Shown here in pieces: positions 11,086 through 23,518 of a stretch of 64,000 nucleotides of DNA. Source of the stretch: Mantis religiosa (Eukaryota; Arthropoda; Insecta; Mantodea; Mantidae); contig CM060953.1 in NCBI GenBank assembly GCA_030765055.1, positions 180,297,239 to 180,361,238 on the forward strand, read 5' to 3'. The notes beneath the pieces were generated by a model. That model saw nothing but the letters and a program-made list of their open reading frames with translations. It made no database searches and had not been told where the DNA came from. Positions within the stretch are counted from its first letter, which is position 1. Each line of letters opens with the position of its first letter. Made by a program: the position numbers and the translations under genes.

Positions 11086-13011
11086 TACAGGCTTGACAAT
11101 ATATCATTAAACAGAGTTTATTTAAATATACAGACATTTAGATGGCAAAGCGTTTGGAAATAAGTAGATGACTCAATTATAAGGTGCACATAAAGGTAGA
11201 TATTGGAAATCATATGTAAGGGTAGTGACTCTGTACTGAAACTGCTAATTTCTACAACTTTAATCAATTTAGCTCAAAATGTTATTACAGAGTTATGACA
11301 TAGAATTTATTTCATGTGCTATGTACATATACCAAATCTTTAAAAATATCAAATAATTAAAATAGGCATACTTGTCACACAAATGTTACGCTATTAAATT
11401 TGGGATATGATCCTCAAATTATTTACAGAGATTTGAATTTGGATAGCATAAAATTCTGTGTGGAAGAAATAATACATTTATCAAATTTATTTTTCTAAAG
11501 ATCAACCATGTGTTAAACTACCAAAATGCTAAATAAGTTAAGTTTATTACACGTAATCCTACATAAATACATTTAATTATATCTTCTTACATGTCATTAT
11601 GTCTTCTTACATCTTCTTCTACAATGCGAGCAATACAGACATTATCTAAGAAGTTACACAGACAAAAGTGTTGAAATTGCTACATTAGTGGGCCACGCCA
11701 CATCACGCAGGGGCATTTAATGGGACCAAAATCAATGCGCAAGAAAAACATAAAAGAAAAGGTGTAACAAAATTTAATTCTACAATATTTGATGATGTGA
11801 TATAGAAAAAAAAAGCAATTGTCTCGAAATCTTATTGAGAATTCAGTATAGAGGGCCGAATTCAGTGCTTTTAAGACGTAACTTCAGATATTGGAGAAAT
11901 GAACTGGATTACTCAAGCCCAAACCCCTTATCAGAGTTAAGATTATTATGAATCGAGATAGCAGAAAAGGAGACACAGTACATTCCATGACGTAGTACCT
12001 ACCCCTGTGACGTTGACATACGTGGGTAGGCGACTCCCTGTCCTTGTTTATGACACCGATCCGGAGAGCCTTATCTGTTCGTGGCAGGCGATAAGGAACA
12101 CCCATCATCGGGTGACGTATTGCACGGGACGAGCTCGGGCATCGAACCTCGGACACGTGTCCTCCCCTCACGTTTTGTTATTTAAATTCGCAACAAGAAC
12201 TCTTTGTCTTGTCCCCCTCGAGCCAGAAGCCGCGCTCTTATTGGCTCGTTTCGCTACACACACGCGCGATAATCACATACAAAAGCTGCGCAGAGCTTAC
12301 TTTACGGAACTTATGTAAATATTTCACGACGTGGAGGAGAGAGTCTTTTTTACTGCTGGAGCGGTTTCAAGGGAGCACTGACTCACCATCAAGCGAGCCT
12401 ATTTGCTCCATTTCTTCCCTTAGCTGCGCGAGTCACTGCCCTGCTAGCGAGTCTAAGGGTTTTGGAACTAAGAGCCGTATCGCGTGGTAAGGACATGATT
12501 GGTAAACGAGAACGAGACACTGACAGTGTGGGAAAGGAACATTTTAACAAATATGTATCCCCTTTTAAAAATAATAGTGTTCGGCCTAAATGAAACAAAG
12601 AAATAATGAAATTTCATCTAGACGGATATAAAAATTAAAAGATGGAACTGCATAGGATAAAATACAATCGCTAGCTGAAGTAAATAGAATTTTAAACTTC
12701 AAAACGATAGCAAGGAATACCTCAGAAGTAGCTAATGCTACAAAAACTTGACACAAATTGTACGGTTTATCCAGGTGTATATTTTCTGTATACTTGGCTT
12801 TCGTCTAGCTCTTGTGGTTTACCAGCAATACCAAATTATACCAAATTCATAATTAATTTAAGATCTACATTTTATTTTCCATTTTAATTAAAACTGTTAA
12901 GGACATCTTGAGGAAATAAAAAAGCAATAAAAGAGTTTTTCTTGTAAAACGTAGTTTTGGAGAGGAAAATGCTGAGCCATCGTGTAGTTCTCAGTTTTTG
13001 AGTTATTTAGC

Positions 13012-13012
<1 letters not shown>
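11086..13012. other. Mostly featureless; GC-richer island at 11990-12320
   Basis: Most of this interval shows nothing. The GC-richer stretch 11990-12165 has a B-box-like GGTTCGATGCC on the minus strand and may be an old tRNA-headed SINE. The overlapping open frames there (11884-12171 and 12007-12318) are not recognisable proteins. Confidence 0.35.

Positions 13013-13101
<89 letters not shown>
13013..13101. repeat. (CA)n microsatellite, about 89 bases
   Basis: Uninterrupted CA repeat that directly abuts the 5' end of the SINE at 13102. The sequence after the SINE poly(A) is TTACACATAT and the sequence before the repeat is TTACACACA, so the repeat looks like an expansion of one target-site duplication. 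Confidence 0.97.
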
Positions 13102-13339
13102 GCCATCCTCTGTAGCGTAGATGGTAGCATTTCTGCCTCGCGCTCAAAAGGTCCCAAATTCGAATCCTGGTCAGATTCAACTATGTGGATAAAGTTTTAT
13201 CTAGGGGTTTCCCTTATCCTGAAAGCTGAATGTCAGGTAACTCTAAGCTCTGTGTACCCTGGACTCATTTGAGCATTATTTCACCACCCATTTCATTTCA
13301 CATCCGATATGACTTAACGTTGGAGGACATAAAAAAAAA
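13102..13339 (+). mobile_element. tRNA-Val-type SINE copy
   Basis: Complete copy: head GTAGCGTAGATGGTAGC with CTGCCTCGCG in the anticodon-loop position, a B-box variant, body and nine terminal A residues. Flanked by the CA tract at the 5' end and TTACACAT at the 3' end. Confidence 0.9.
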
Positions 13340-14785
13340 GTTACACATATAAGTTTTTCTAAAACACGTTTTAGTTCAAAATGTGCATTTCCTGTAAATT
13401 ATTGACCTCGAACTTTTGATGAAATTCATTGGATCCTCTCATATATATAAAGAGAAATAAAAATTGAAATATCTAGGTAATTATTAATTATGAAAAATGT
13501 TACATAACACAAATTATTGTGTTATGTGTACATGAACTGCAGCCTCAAGCTTAAGTAATTGTACAAAATTGACAAGGAGTAAGTAAAATAGCTCGCAGTC
13601 ACAATTTTCCTGAATATCATTAGTTTTGCAATGCCGTGCCGTCTTTAAGTAAGGTTCAGTGTTTGACGGCGGAACTACAACAATTTGTACGGCGGAAATG
13701 ATATGCCATGGTACCATGAGCAGTCATTATCAAAGCCATTGCAATTTTCAGATCCGTTGTACGATATGGCTGGAGTGCTCTCATTACCTCTACACGGAAG
13801 TTCTTTGATATGCTCACATACGTAAGTACTTTACGTCTTGAGTCAAAAGATAAGCGACTAGAGATCGATTCAGTCAATACGAGCTTGCAAAAAAAACTCC
13901 AAGAAGAAATAATAGAAAAACAAAACAAGATGAACTTATTTACTCACTTTTTTAACAAAATATTCCCATAAAGACCCTTTATCTACTTGTACTTCTTATT
14001 GATTCAGGTAAACTTTTATGGCACACTTACAGGATTTGTCACCTAACGATGCTAATGACAGAAATTTCATGCTCTTTGATGACAAGAAAAACTGGTTCAA
14101 TTGAGAACGGTATTTGAAAATCAGAATATCTCAGGAATAGATAAATTCGTAAAAATGTGTATTTGACTAAACTGGTGTGCTTTAAGGTGATCGATATCTT
14201 TATGAGATATAATTCTATCTTTTACGGTTTATCAGTTATACAAAAATTCATAATAAGGAGGACTTCATTGGCTATTCACAGAAAATAAAATACACACATT
14301 TCATTTAATATACATATGATATTTGAATGAAAATCAATAGAGCTATTTTTGAATAAACAACTGTCCTAAGAAATGCTGAACTTGAAAATCAAGTTTGGTA
14401 TTTAGTCAATATTTTGTTAGTGAACAATGCTGTTCACATGGTTATATGATATCGTTTTGTAAAAATGATCTCTTATTATTCAGGAAGTCTCTAAATCAGG
14501 GTTTCCAATAAAATCTCAGTATCGAATTTTGAGTAGAATGCAACACTTTCTGTTCTTATTATAGATAAGTAACAGAGAGAGTAATAAACAGGTTTCAATA
14601 TTTTTTTTTTTTAATTTGTTGCTTTTACCACACTAACTGTACATTATAATTTGGCTATGCAGAAGACGTGTGTTGAGGTTACAACTCACTAATTATCCTT
14701 CTGCAAGGTTCGTATGGCTTAATCTCTAATATTATTGCAGTGATACTAGATTCTAAGGTTGATTAGAATCCTCTGTATTTTTACG
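13340..14785. other. No recognisable feature
   Basis: AT-rich. Frames at 13514-13717 and 13656-13928 show no family signature. Confidence 0.5.
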
Positions 14786-15125
14786 TGTTTTGTAAATATG
14801 TTCCAGAAGAATGAAAGTGTTTTTCGGATTGCACTATAACGTGCCCACATTATTTGCATAGCAGTTTTTACCTGAGGCTAATTTCTCCCCTTGACTGATC
14901 TACCATCTCTAATGCAACTTCTCCAAAGCCTTTGAAAATTTTTCCTTCGAAATAATGAATACCCAAGGGTTGCTGCACATGCTTGGGATTCTTCAGTAAG
15001 TCCCACAGGAAGAATTCGGGTGGTATGAGATATGAATTTGGAGGCCAAATGATTAGTTCACCTCAGGGCATCAGTTGTTCTGAGGTGGTAACACTACTAT
15101 AATGGGGCAGCCAACTGTATTGTAT
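14786..15125 (-). pseudogene. Degraded Tc1/mariner-like transposase remnant
   Basis: On the minus strand, at about 15050-14960, WPPNSYLIPPEFFLWDLLKN resembles the 'WPPRSPDLTP-DFFLWG' block around the third acidic residue of Tc1/mariner-superfamily transposases. The flanking frame is broken by stops and I see no terminal repeats. A short match, so only moderate confidence. Confidence 0.4.
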
Positions 15126-16085
15126 GTGACGCATCACAGTCGTCTGACGTAACACCGTTCCAGAATACCCGCCTTTGTGTCTTATAGCAAACAATTGATT
15201 CTATAGGGCACTATAAAATATATATTGCCTTTACCCCGCTAAACCTTCGCTAACAGTAATTTAGCTTTCTTCTTGCATCACCTGCCCTACACTTTTCAAA
15301 GAATTCCTAGCAGTGGAGGCATACTTGCTGACGTCATTGACATCAGTTGGCTGTGAACGTATTGTTTTCTTCCTGTTACTGAGGTGGCTGAAATGAACCT
15401 ACGAATATCTACATTTCATTTGGTTTATTTTATACTTGTTACGGAACAACTTATGAATTTTGTTTCTTATACATGTACAATATCAATGACGATGCAAAGC
15501 TTCTGTTCATCTAGAATGTATCTACAAGTTACAGAAAAATAAACAGAATAATTCTTACTTATTTCTCATATTTATTAAACTGCTTCACATTACATTAACA
15601 CTACGTTTTAGCACTGGACTTGTATAACCCAATGTCAATCACAATCTCAAAAAGGAAATTCCAATCAAATAAGTACATAGCTTCGATCGCGTAAAATGGT
15701 AAACAAAAGTTATTAATCAATTAAAATGAAAACTTGTGTCTGTGGTGATGACAATATAGAATAAACGATGTTTTTAAGTAATGAAAAGATTTGTTTTATA
15801 AATAGACACATAAGTTCAGAATAAATTACGACCGTAATTATAAAGGAATGGTGTTTTTTATGTTACTATATTTGTATTTTACACTATGCCAAACGGTTCA
15901 AGTATGCATACTTCTATTAACGTTCGGTTTTTCCTTTATTCTGTATAAACTCTTCTATTGTTAGTCCTCCAAATAGAATATTTTAGAATAAAGTACAAGA
16001 AATTTAGTATTTGGCAGTACACAAAAAATGAACTAGCTGGATGTTCAAGAAATCTTAAGTGTAACCATCAAAAGAGTTATACGAA
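15126..16085. other. No recognisable feature
   Basis: AT-rich, no conserved protein or repeat boundary seen. Confidence 0.5.
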
Positions 16086-16285
16086 ACCCGGAGTAGCGTG
16101 TCGACATCACATTCAAGAGGCCCCGAGTTGAATCTCGTTTAGAGTGAGTTATCTGGATAAGGGTTTCTCCCTGGGTTTTCTCTTATCTTAAGACTGCCCA
16201 ATAATTCCAAGCTCTATGAACCCCGGGCTCATTTGAGCGCCATTTCCGATATGATCTGACTGGTTGAGGAACACTAAACCTTAAA
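16086..16285 (+). mobile_element. tRNA-Val-type SINE, diverged copy
   Basis: Recognisable from GGCCCCGAGTTGAATCTCG, TGAGTTATCTGGATAAGGG and GGGCTCATTTGAGC. The head is damaged and there is no clear poly(A). Confidence 0.75.
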
Positions 16286-16786
16286 AATAATAGATCGGAA
16301 ACAGCTGAAAAGTGAATACTGAGTGTGTAAAATTGACAAAAAATAATTAAGCTGTTCTAGAAAGAAAAGATGAATGAAGACTGCAAATAATATGACTTAT
16401 TTGTTAAGAATTACATGAAAATGAGGAAGAGACAAAGGGTTAGGGGAAGAAGAAAGCAGACCCGAAGAGAGGACAACATGGAAGCAACTGTTTGCTGTGA
16501 AGGAGCTTATATTAGAATCAAAAACACTCTATAATTGATTGACTACTTTAAAGGAATTAACTTTTACGCACCCATTACCGTCTCAATCACAAAACCGGTC
16601 TGTAGATAAATAGTTTCAACTAAGTAATGCATGACTTGTTTTACGAAATTGAATAAGGCAAGTTGTCAATTGTTTACGAAGAAAATTTACAAAATCAAAA
16701 GTTTTATATTTTCCAATTATTTAAAATTCGACAAATAGGTTTGCAAGCCATTACATGGTAGTTAGAGGCATATATGTTTTTTTTTT

Positions 16787-17175
16787 AATTACGTCTTCAG
16801 CGTAAATCATATCGGACGATGGGTGAAATGATGCTCCAATGAGTCCAAGGTGACTAGATCTAAGAGTCATCCGACATTCATCTTTCAGGATAAGGGAAAA
16901 CCTCCAACGTTAAGTCATATCGGACGAAGAATGAAATGATGTTCAAATGAGTACAGGGTACATATAGCTTAGATTTACCAGACATTCATCTTTCAGGATA
17001 AGGGAAAACCTCCAACGTTAGTGATATCGGACGAAGAATGAAATGATGTTCAAATGAGTACAGAGTACATAGAGCTTAGTTTTACCAGACATTCATCTTT
17101 GAGAATAAGGGAAACTCCAGGAAAGAACCTTATTCCAGATAACTCATTCTGAACGAGATTCAACTTCCGGACTTA
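16787..17175 (-). mobile_element. tRNA-Val-type SINE with its body in three tandem copies
   Basis: Minus-strand SINE in which the 3' body module of about 108 bp occurs three times (about 16794-16900, 16901-17008, 17009-17115), each joined as ...AAAACC/TCCAACGTT... The outermost module continues into the damaged tRNA-like head at 17130-17175. The modules differ by a few substitutions, so the triplication is not an assembly duplicate of identical reads. Confidence 0.85.
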
Positions 17176-18477
17176 AAGGCACTTTTAGGTAGTTTGAGCT
17201 GAGGGGGCTCTTCATCTTAGTAAATTACCAGCTTGAATACTAAATGTGACACACTTTAATTTTTAAACCATGTAGTGTTTTAGTCATATATTTTCATTTT
17301 TATTCAAAGACCCTATTCAAAGAAAGGACACATGAATTTTAGCACGAGAAAGGCAAGGTTAAAAGGATGAAACTTTTAAAAGGAAATGTCCTGTGATATC
17401 GACTAGCTTCATTCAGGATGATATGGAGGATGTAATTTTGAAATATAAAACTTTAGGGTATAGGTCATACATTAACGTTTCCGGGAACGGCAGAAAGCAA
17501 TAGTACTACGAATCTAGCGGCAGTTTCCGGTGTACATTCACACACTCTCGCGTTTGCTGGACACGTAAACAAAGTAATGCTGTTTTCCATTAGTTGGTGT
17601 TTATTGTAGAGAAGGATGCCCCTAGCAGTATATGCACCACGTGCAGCACTAAACACTCTCGCACCAAAATCTTCCAATATCCATGTTTCTTGTCAACATT
17701 TTTAGGAAGCCTTCTCTCTTTATACTGAAAATGTTTTAATACATCCGTTTTTAGTCTTTCTGCTACGTACTTGCAGCAGGTAGAGGAAGAATAGTGCTAT
17801 ACGCAAAAGTTTGATGTCGAAATTTTGCCGGAAATACGTGTTTTGAGGCAACCCTGATTCAAAAAAGGCAATTTTTATTAGAAAAAAAGCCAGCGCGTGT
17901 GTGTATGAGCAGCATGACTGAAACCCAAAAAGCATGTTAAATATAAAACTTGGTGTTTAATTGGTATACAATATCCCGTCCAAACTTTTCTGTACCGAAA
18001 AATTATTCTTTACTTTTTTCAAAAGTATCTAAAGATTTGACTGAAACGCCATATGTTCATGATAAAATGTATATCCAGAATTTTCTACAAACAGCCTTTA
18101 AATTCCTCTTTATTCTGAACCATTTTATATCACTGCCTAATTGTAAAAAGCAGCCAATGCCTTATTACACAAAATGCATATATCGTCGAAATACACAATT
18201 CAAATTCAATATCAAATTTTCAGACGTTAACGATTTCTGAACAATAACTTAGTTATCATTTCAAATTCTCTGATTAGCAGTTTATATTTTTCCGAACTGA
18301 AAATTGCTATTCTGTTTTCGTGTTCATGCAAAGAGAACTGAATTTCAAAGCGACCTCTTTTAAAAAGATTTATCTATCCTTTAACTTGTTGTATTATTCT
18401 AATACCTACAATGAAATTTGTAAATGAATAATGAAATTTTACCTGGTTAACATGGAGATAGACGAATGCACTTTATG
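17176..18477. other. No recognisable feature
   Basis: AT-rich. Frames at 17465-17677, 17720-17935 and 17950-18240 have no recognisable domain. Confidence 0.45.
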
Positions 18478-18640
18478 GCCGCACCGTGGCTGAGTGGTTA
18501 GACCGCTCAATTCTCACCAAAACTGACCGGGTTTGACCCCAGGCGACCGCAAAGTGAGATTTGTGGTGGACAAAGTGATGTAGAGACGGGCTTTCTCTGG
18601 GATCAAATGTGCAATGATCAATGGCACAGTTCAAATAACT
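18478..18640 (+). mobile_element. tRNA-Glu-type SINE, 5' part
   Basis: Head GTGGCTGAGTGGTTAGACCGC with a CTCACC anticodon-loop segment and a weakened B-box (GGGTTTGACCCC), followed by the family motif GCGACCGCAAAGTGAGATTT and TGTGGTGGAC. The 3' body is not recognisable, so the copy is truncated or decayed. Confidence 0.75.
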
Positions 18641-18866
18641 TTAGTTTCAGATAACTAAAGAAACATTGAACATCGGACACGTAATCGAAAGTCAAAGAGG
18701 TTATAATATAATGTCTTTGACTCTATTAGTGTAGGCATTCCTGTTTTTGTCTCGTAAATTTTATCTTTATTCTTCTACTGAACCTGCTATATTGGCAGAG
18801 ACAATTCGAATCTCTGCTGAGAATTCTTCATGTCAAACAGTAAAAGGCCTGCTTTTCAGTAGCATA

Positions 18867-20142
18867 AGAGTGCTGTTCAATAAAGAATGATCACAATATT
18901 TTTTTTGACAACGTACCTTTACTCATCCTCATAATTTTGATGGTCCTTCTCAAAATAGTCTCCCCTGAATGCAATGCACTTGTCCCAGCGTTTCTACCAG
19001 TCTTCAAGGATATGCTGGAAACCATTTTTGAGAGATCCTTCAAAATCGCCTCCGCAGCCTTCACCACTGCTTCTGATTATGGATAATGCCTCCCACAAAG
19101 GCATTTCTTCATGTTAGGGAACAGAAAAAAGTTACATGGGGCTAAATCCGGACTATAGGGAGGGTGAGGGATGAACTTCACGTTGATTTTTGTAAGACAT
19201 TCAGCAAACACTTTGGCAATAAGCAGCCGCGCATTATCGTGGTGCAGCATCTAGCCTGCTTCACGGAAATGTGATCTTTTATGGACTTGCAATGTTTTCA
19301 GGACATCCCTGTAGTATTGTCCAGTTACTGATGTGTTGGCAGGTACAACGTGCTGATAAACCATTCTATGAATATCAAAGAATGAGATGACCATAACTTT
19401 CCCAGCAGAAGCAACCAAATTTTGGACCAGATCAAAATAAATCCTTAAATTTTAAAACAATTTATAAAATTAAGTAAAACGAGCTTGCTTTTTGGGGGGT
19501 TGGTGATGAAGGAAATTTCCACACTGAGCTTTGCCGTTTGCTCTCAGGATCAAAATTATGTAGCCAAGTATCATCAGCAGTGATATAAACTCCGGATCTT
19601 TCTCTAACAACAACTTTATTGTCCAGCAACGCAAAGGAGGTCCCTGAAAGGCATGTACTGCTTTACACAGTGGGACAAGGACAGCGAATGTGTATGACAG
19701 GGAACGCATGCAACACAAGGAGTAGACCGTTAAGAAAACATGCGCCTTATTCATTCTGTACACTAAAACCGAGAAGATTCATTCACAAAAGTAGAAGCCG
19801 TCAGAATGTTTTTGAAGGGTCTGTAACTGAACAGACATGGGGTGTCATAAACCTGTCCAGGGAGGGTGTGGGAACCTTCGCCAACACCCTGCGTCTAAGG
19901 CCTCGGAGACTATCTCTCCTGTGCAGGACAATAACTGCGTGCTACCTCCATTGCAGCGGTAGGCGGTACTGAACATGCCTGAACTTGCCTGGTTCTCACA
20001 GGCGGGAACCAGGAGTACCAACAATGAAACTACTACGGAGTGTATATTTCACATTAAGCTAACAGAATATAATAAGGTTGAATTTTAGTGCGAAAAATTA
20101 TGACCGTAAAAATTATGATCATTCTTTATTGAACAGCCCTCG
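18867..20142 (-). mobile_element. Mariner element with TIRs and TA duplication
   Basis: The left end AGAGTGCTGTTCAATAAAG and the reverse complement of the right end CGAGGGCTGTTCAATAAAG are inverted repeats that go on for about 28 bp (both reach AATGATCA). TA borders both sides (18865-18866, 20143-20144). At 1,276 bp the element is full length for the family and the transposase lies on the minus strand. Confidence 0.92.
18900..19640 (-). pseudogene. Mariner transposase, inactivated
   Basis: Minus-strand blocks in order: the first catalytic region ADDTWLHNFDPESKRQSS (about 19570), GKVMVISFFDIHRMV (about 19390), the second catalytic region MLHHDNARLL (about 19240), then YSPDLAPCNFFLFP (about 19150). 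The residue after APC is asparagine (AAC) where the family has the third catalytic aspartate, so the DDD triad is broken. A premature stop follows shortly after. Frames change between blocks. Confidence 0.88.
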
Positions 20143-20144
20143 TA

Positions 20145-21299
20145 ATAATGTGTATTTTCTTATGATGGCTTATAAATAATTGTTTTTGGCAACTAAGTTT
20201 TAAAAACATTTTGACCAATCTCTCCCACCCCCCTCTCTGTCTTTCATACACGCACACGTACGCATACACAATTGTTTTCCATATTTGGTTAGATATTCTC
20301 AAATTGTATACTTCCGGTGAACTGTATGCAATGAATTTTGGGGTGGAATACAATACTTCCTCTGCTAGGTATGATTGGTCATTTGTATGTAGCAGTGCTT
20401 TAAAATTGTGTTAAGTTGAACTATTACAAATACAAGCATCATTAGCCAGTAGCTAAATGCACGATTCTACCTGTTCACACACATGCACTCCTAATTACGT
20501 ATTTTAAATTAACGGCTGTAACATTTGAGTTTTATAGCATTATTAGAATAGAATTAAATAATTTATTATTTACCTTGCACAGCGCGGCACTCTTCTAAAA
20601 CCAATTTTCAGTGGCGCTCACAACGAAGCTACTTTGGTGCCCCCCTCCATCACTGTTATAGATCGAATTCACATTTTTCTCGCGGTACGTAGTGTAATTA
20701 AAGCAGCTTGCTGTATATTGTAACGCTCTTTCTCTACCTTTTTATTCTCATTAGCGACGTGTGTTGTGTTTTTTCGGCATCATAATTATGTTTATGAACT
20801 GTGACAAAGCTAATTACAAAGTTAATTGAAGTTGCTGTCATGGCGGCAGCGCATGTTTGTGCCCTTCCTTTGTAAGCTTTTGTGTTTAGATTATTTTAGC
20901 TTGACATATTTACTTGCAGCTTCGTTTTGGTGACATTGTATATCCTGTGTTGTTGTAATGTACTACAAGCAAATGTAACGTCAGAACGTGGATACTACAC
21001 CACCTACATCGCTAATGGAAAAATACTCTCTGCGGACCTCTAATTTCGTTTGTTTTATGACGTAATGATATTCTAAAGCACGTTTGAATTACATATTGTG
21101 AGCGTAACTTAATTCAAGTATCTATAGAAACGAGTAAATTGCTAGAATTGCTTCATGCTCGAGGGAATATTAAGCATTTAACTGGAAAGTATCTGCGCTT
21201 CCAACATTTCCCAGGGACCAACACATTTTGAACTACTAGCAACACGCAGCCAGTAGGTAATAAAACATTTACATTTCTAAATTTTCAAGTATCTCAGTA
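20145..21299. other. No recognisable gene; short GC-richer patch
   Basis: 20575-20960 is richer in GC and contains CAGCGCGGCACT, which recurs at about 37485-37496. I could not identify a gene or an element boundary. Confidence 0.4.
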
Positions 21300-21529
21300 C
21301 TGTGTCAAGGAAGTTTCGGAAATGGTCAACGAAACACAAATGTATTATTCAACCAATTTTATTTTATCGCTTTCAAAGTAGGCCCCTTCCGAAATTAACA
21401 TTTTGCCAACGAATAATCCAATCTTTGTCTTTGTCTTTGTCATGTGTCACCACGAATTCTCCGTTATGTCTTCTATCGACTAAAAACAAGTGCCTTTTTG
21501 GGGTGCCTTTCCGGGTACCCCGCATGGCT

Positions 21530-21855
21530 TGTGTGCACCCGAGATAACCCAGGAGCTAATCCTAACAGCAGCTAAAGCTAAGCTCCACATAATTCATCTA
21601 ACCTGTTTGGCATCAAAATTTTCAACCTAATCACAAATTTTAAAATTAGAACATCAGGGTGCAAGGTTTTGCATCCAATCCCACAACCTGTGGCACATAA
21701 AATTTGTAACCTCGAAAAAATTTCTACCTCAAAACCCATAACCCATCCTATAAAATTCCTAAAACAAAAACCTTACCTGCGGTAAAACAACTAACGGATT
21801 GGCACGCAGCAAAAACCTTCTGGCTTTATACAGCCAGCCAGCACTTCGGTCGGTC
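21530..21855 (+). mobile_element. Hairpin-tailed retroposon, copy 1
   Basis: One of three copies of a ~330-bp family (others at 32292-32624 and 56290-56525). Shared landmarks are a CACCCGAGATAAC-type start, TACCTGCGGTAAAAC, GCACGCAGCAAAAACCTTC, and a terminal hairpin CTGGCTTTATACAGCCAG. Here the hairpin is followed by (TCGG)n. The copy sits inside the mariner at 21300-22512. Confidence 0.75.
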
Positions 21856-22041
21856 GGACGGGTGCCTCGAAGTGATAACTTGAGTTTTGAAATGAAAAAC
21901 AAGTCGGCCGGAGCCAGATCAGTTGTTCGATGAGAATTGTTGAGTTTTGGCCAGAAATTCGTTCACAGTGATAGCCTTGTGAGCTGGAGCGTTATCGTGG
22001 TGCAGAATCCATGAGTTGTCTTTCCACAAATCTGGTCTTTT

Positions 22042-22341
22042 TCACCATATTTGTTCTCTCAAACGACACATAACGCTCATGCAACCGTCTTTATTTACCG
22101 TCTGACCTTCTGGTAAGAATTCCGAATGCATGACACCACGATAATCGACAAGACTTACAGTTTTGATTGAGTTTGACTGCTGATGGCCGACCAGAACGAG
22201 ACAATTCTTCCACCAGTTCTCGACCACTTTTGAATTCACTGTACCACTCTTACGCGCGTGTTTTTGATAAAGTCGATTCACTTTAAGTCCTCTGTAACAT
22301 TTTTCAGCGATTTGGCACACGAAATAACATTCACAATGCAA
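22042..22341 (-). pseudogene. Mariner transposase central fragment
   Basis: 99 residues open. The N-terminal half (IAEKCYRGLKVNRLY) is off-family in this frame, then IKTVSLVDYRGVMHSEFLPE matches the strand leading to the second catalytic aspartate. The frame ends before that aspartate; the remainder is in another frame downstream on the minus strand. Confidence 0.75.
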
Positions 22342-22514
22342 AATCTGAGACAGATGCTTTGTTCAATATTTTTTTTTTCATTGTAATACTGAGATGAACT
22401 AACAAAATGGCGCCCTGTAAACAAACTAGATGAGAGATGACAGTCAAACTCCGCGTGAGTATAAAGGAAAGATGTAGCAACTTAGCGTGAACAATAATTT
22501 GGAATCCCCTCATA

Positions 22515-23518
22515 TAGGAGATTTTTTATGATAAATTCTCGGTACTTCTTGACAGAATGTATAAGTGAATCGTACTTTCTACAAAAGATTAAGTTTAAAT
22601 GCCTCAAATTTTGATGGAGAAATTTCGGAAATCCTTCTGAGCTTACAAAATCTTCAACATCATATGAATAAATTTGAAAAAGTTGTATTGCTAGCTGACT
22701 GTTTAAAATATTAAAGCTCTTTTTAAAAATCAAAATTTAGTAAAAAAAAAAAAAAATGATCCGTGTAATGGACAATCTAGGATGGAGGGATTAGGTAAAA
22801 TAGCAATGAATTTTTGTTTTTAGTTACTGTACTCACAAACAGAAGTTTTTCTATACAAATAATAAACATTTTATTATGTATTTCAGGTGAAATATTCGTA
22901 TCGAATATTTGGGTGGAGCACAATGTCCCCAGTTTACGTAATAAATAAAATTAAAAATTATTCAAAATATGAATGATTCAGAATATTCCAATACTAATCA
23001 CATTTGAAGTTCTAATGAATTCTCTCATTCTAAGACATATTCTCCAGCACGGTAGGTTGATGTTTTCCCTCGTCGACTTTTACTCTCCTCTGAGTGCAGT
23101 TGCACCCCAGTTCGCTATGCAGGTGTTAAGAAGGGGTACTACAAACAGAGATTTATTTAATTGCAAGGATGTGTGCAAAACGGAAGGGCTCCTGCCAGGA
23201 AATTGTTTTTCACCACAGAGCGAAGGGGAATCGGCAAGGAGGGGAAGGAAAAGAACCGAGGTGCAGGATTCACATAAATTGATTCCAGGACTGGATTCCC
23301 TTCCCCCTTCGTGTCACTCTTTACCGCACCTGTTGTCAGAAGTCCCAAGTTCCAACACCACACACGAGCTCCTGATTTTTTGAATCAATTTTAGTTTCTA
23401 TCCCACGTGCATTCCAATCGAAAAATTCGACACCGACACACATTCGATACACATCTTTTGAGAATCCTAAATCCAAAAAAGTATTTTTTAAAAAAAGGTT
23501 ACAAATATGTAGAAATAG
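22515..23518. other. No recognisable feature
   Basis: The 136-residue frame at 22973-23383 overlaps a 68-residue antisense frame and has no recognisable domain. I do not call it a gene. Confidence 0.45.

Larger units (their letters stand above)
21300..22512 (-). mobile_element. Mariner element split by a retroposon
   Basis: Transposase blocks on the minus strand: DYRGVMHSEFLPEGQTVNKD (about 22150), HHDNAPAHKAITVNEFLAK at about 22000-21950 with the second catalytic aspartate, and a terminal EGAYFESDKIKLVE followed by a stop at about 21335. The right end, read in reverse, is TGAGGGGATTCC next to TA (22513-22514). I could not place a matching left TIR. A retroposon of about 330 bp sits between the C-terminal end and the second catalytic block. 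Confidence 0.8.

Noticed and set aside
12897..13157. Open frame with a long C-V repeat
   Set aside because: Translation of the (CA)n microsatellite and of the adjoining SINE.
22973..23383. 136-residue open frame
   Set aside because: No family signature, overlaps an antisense frame, and the composition is that of the GC-richer patch it lies in.
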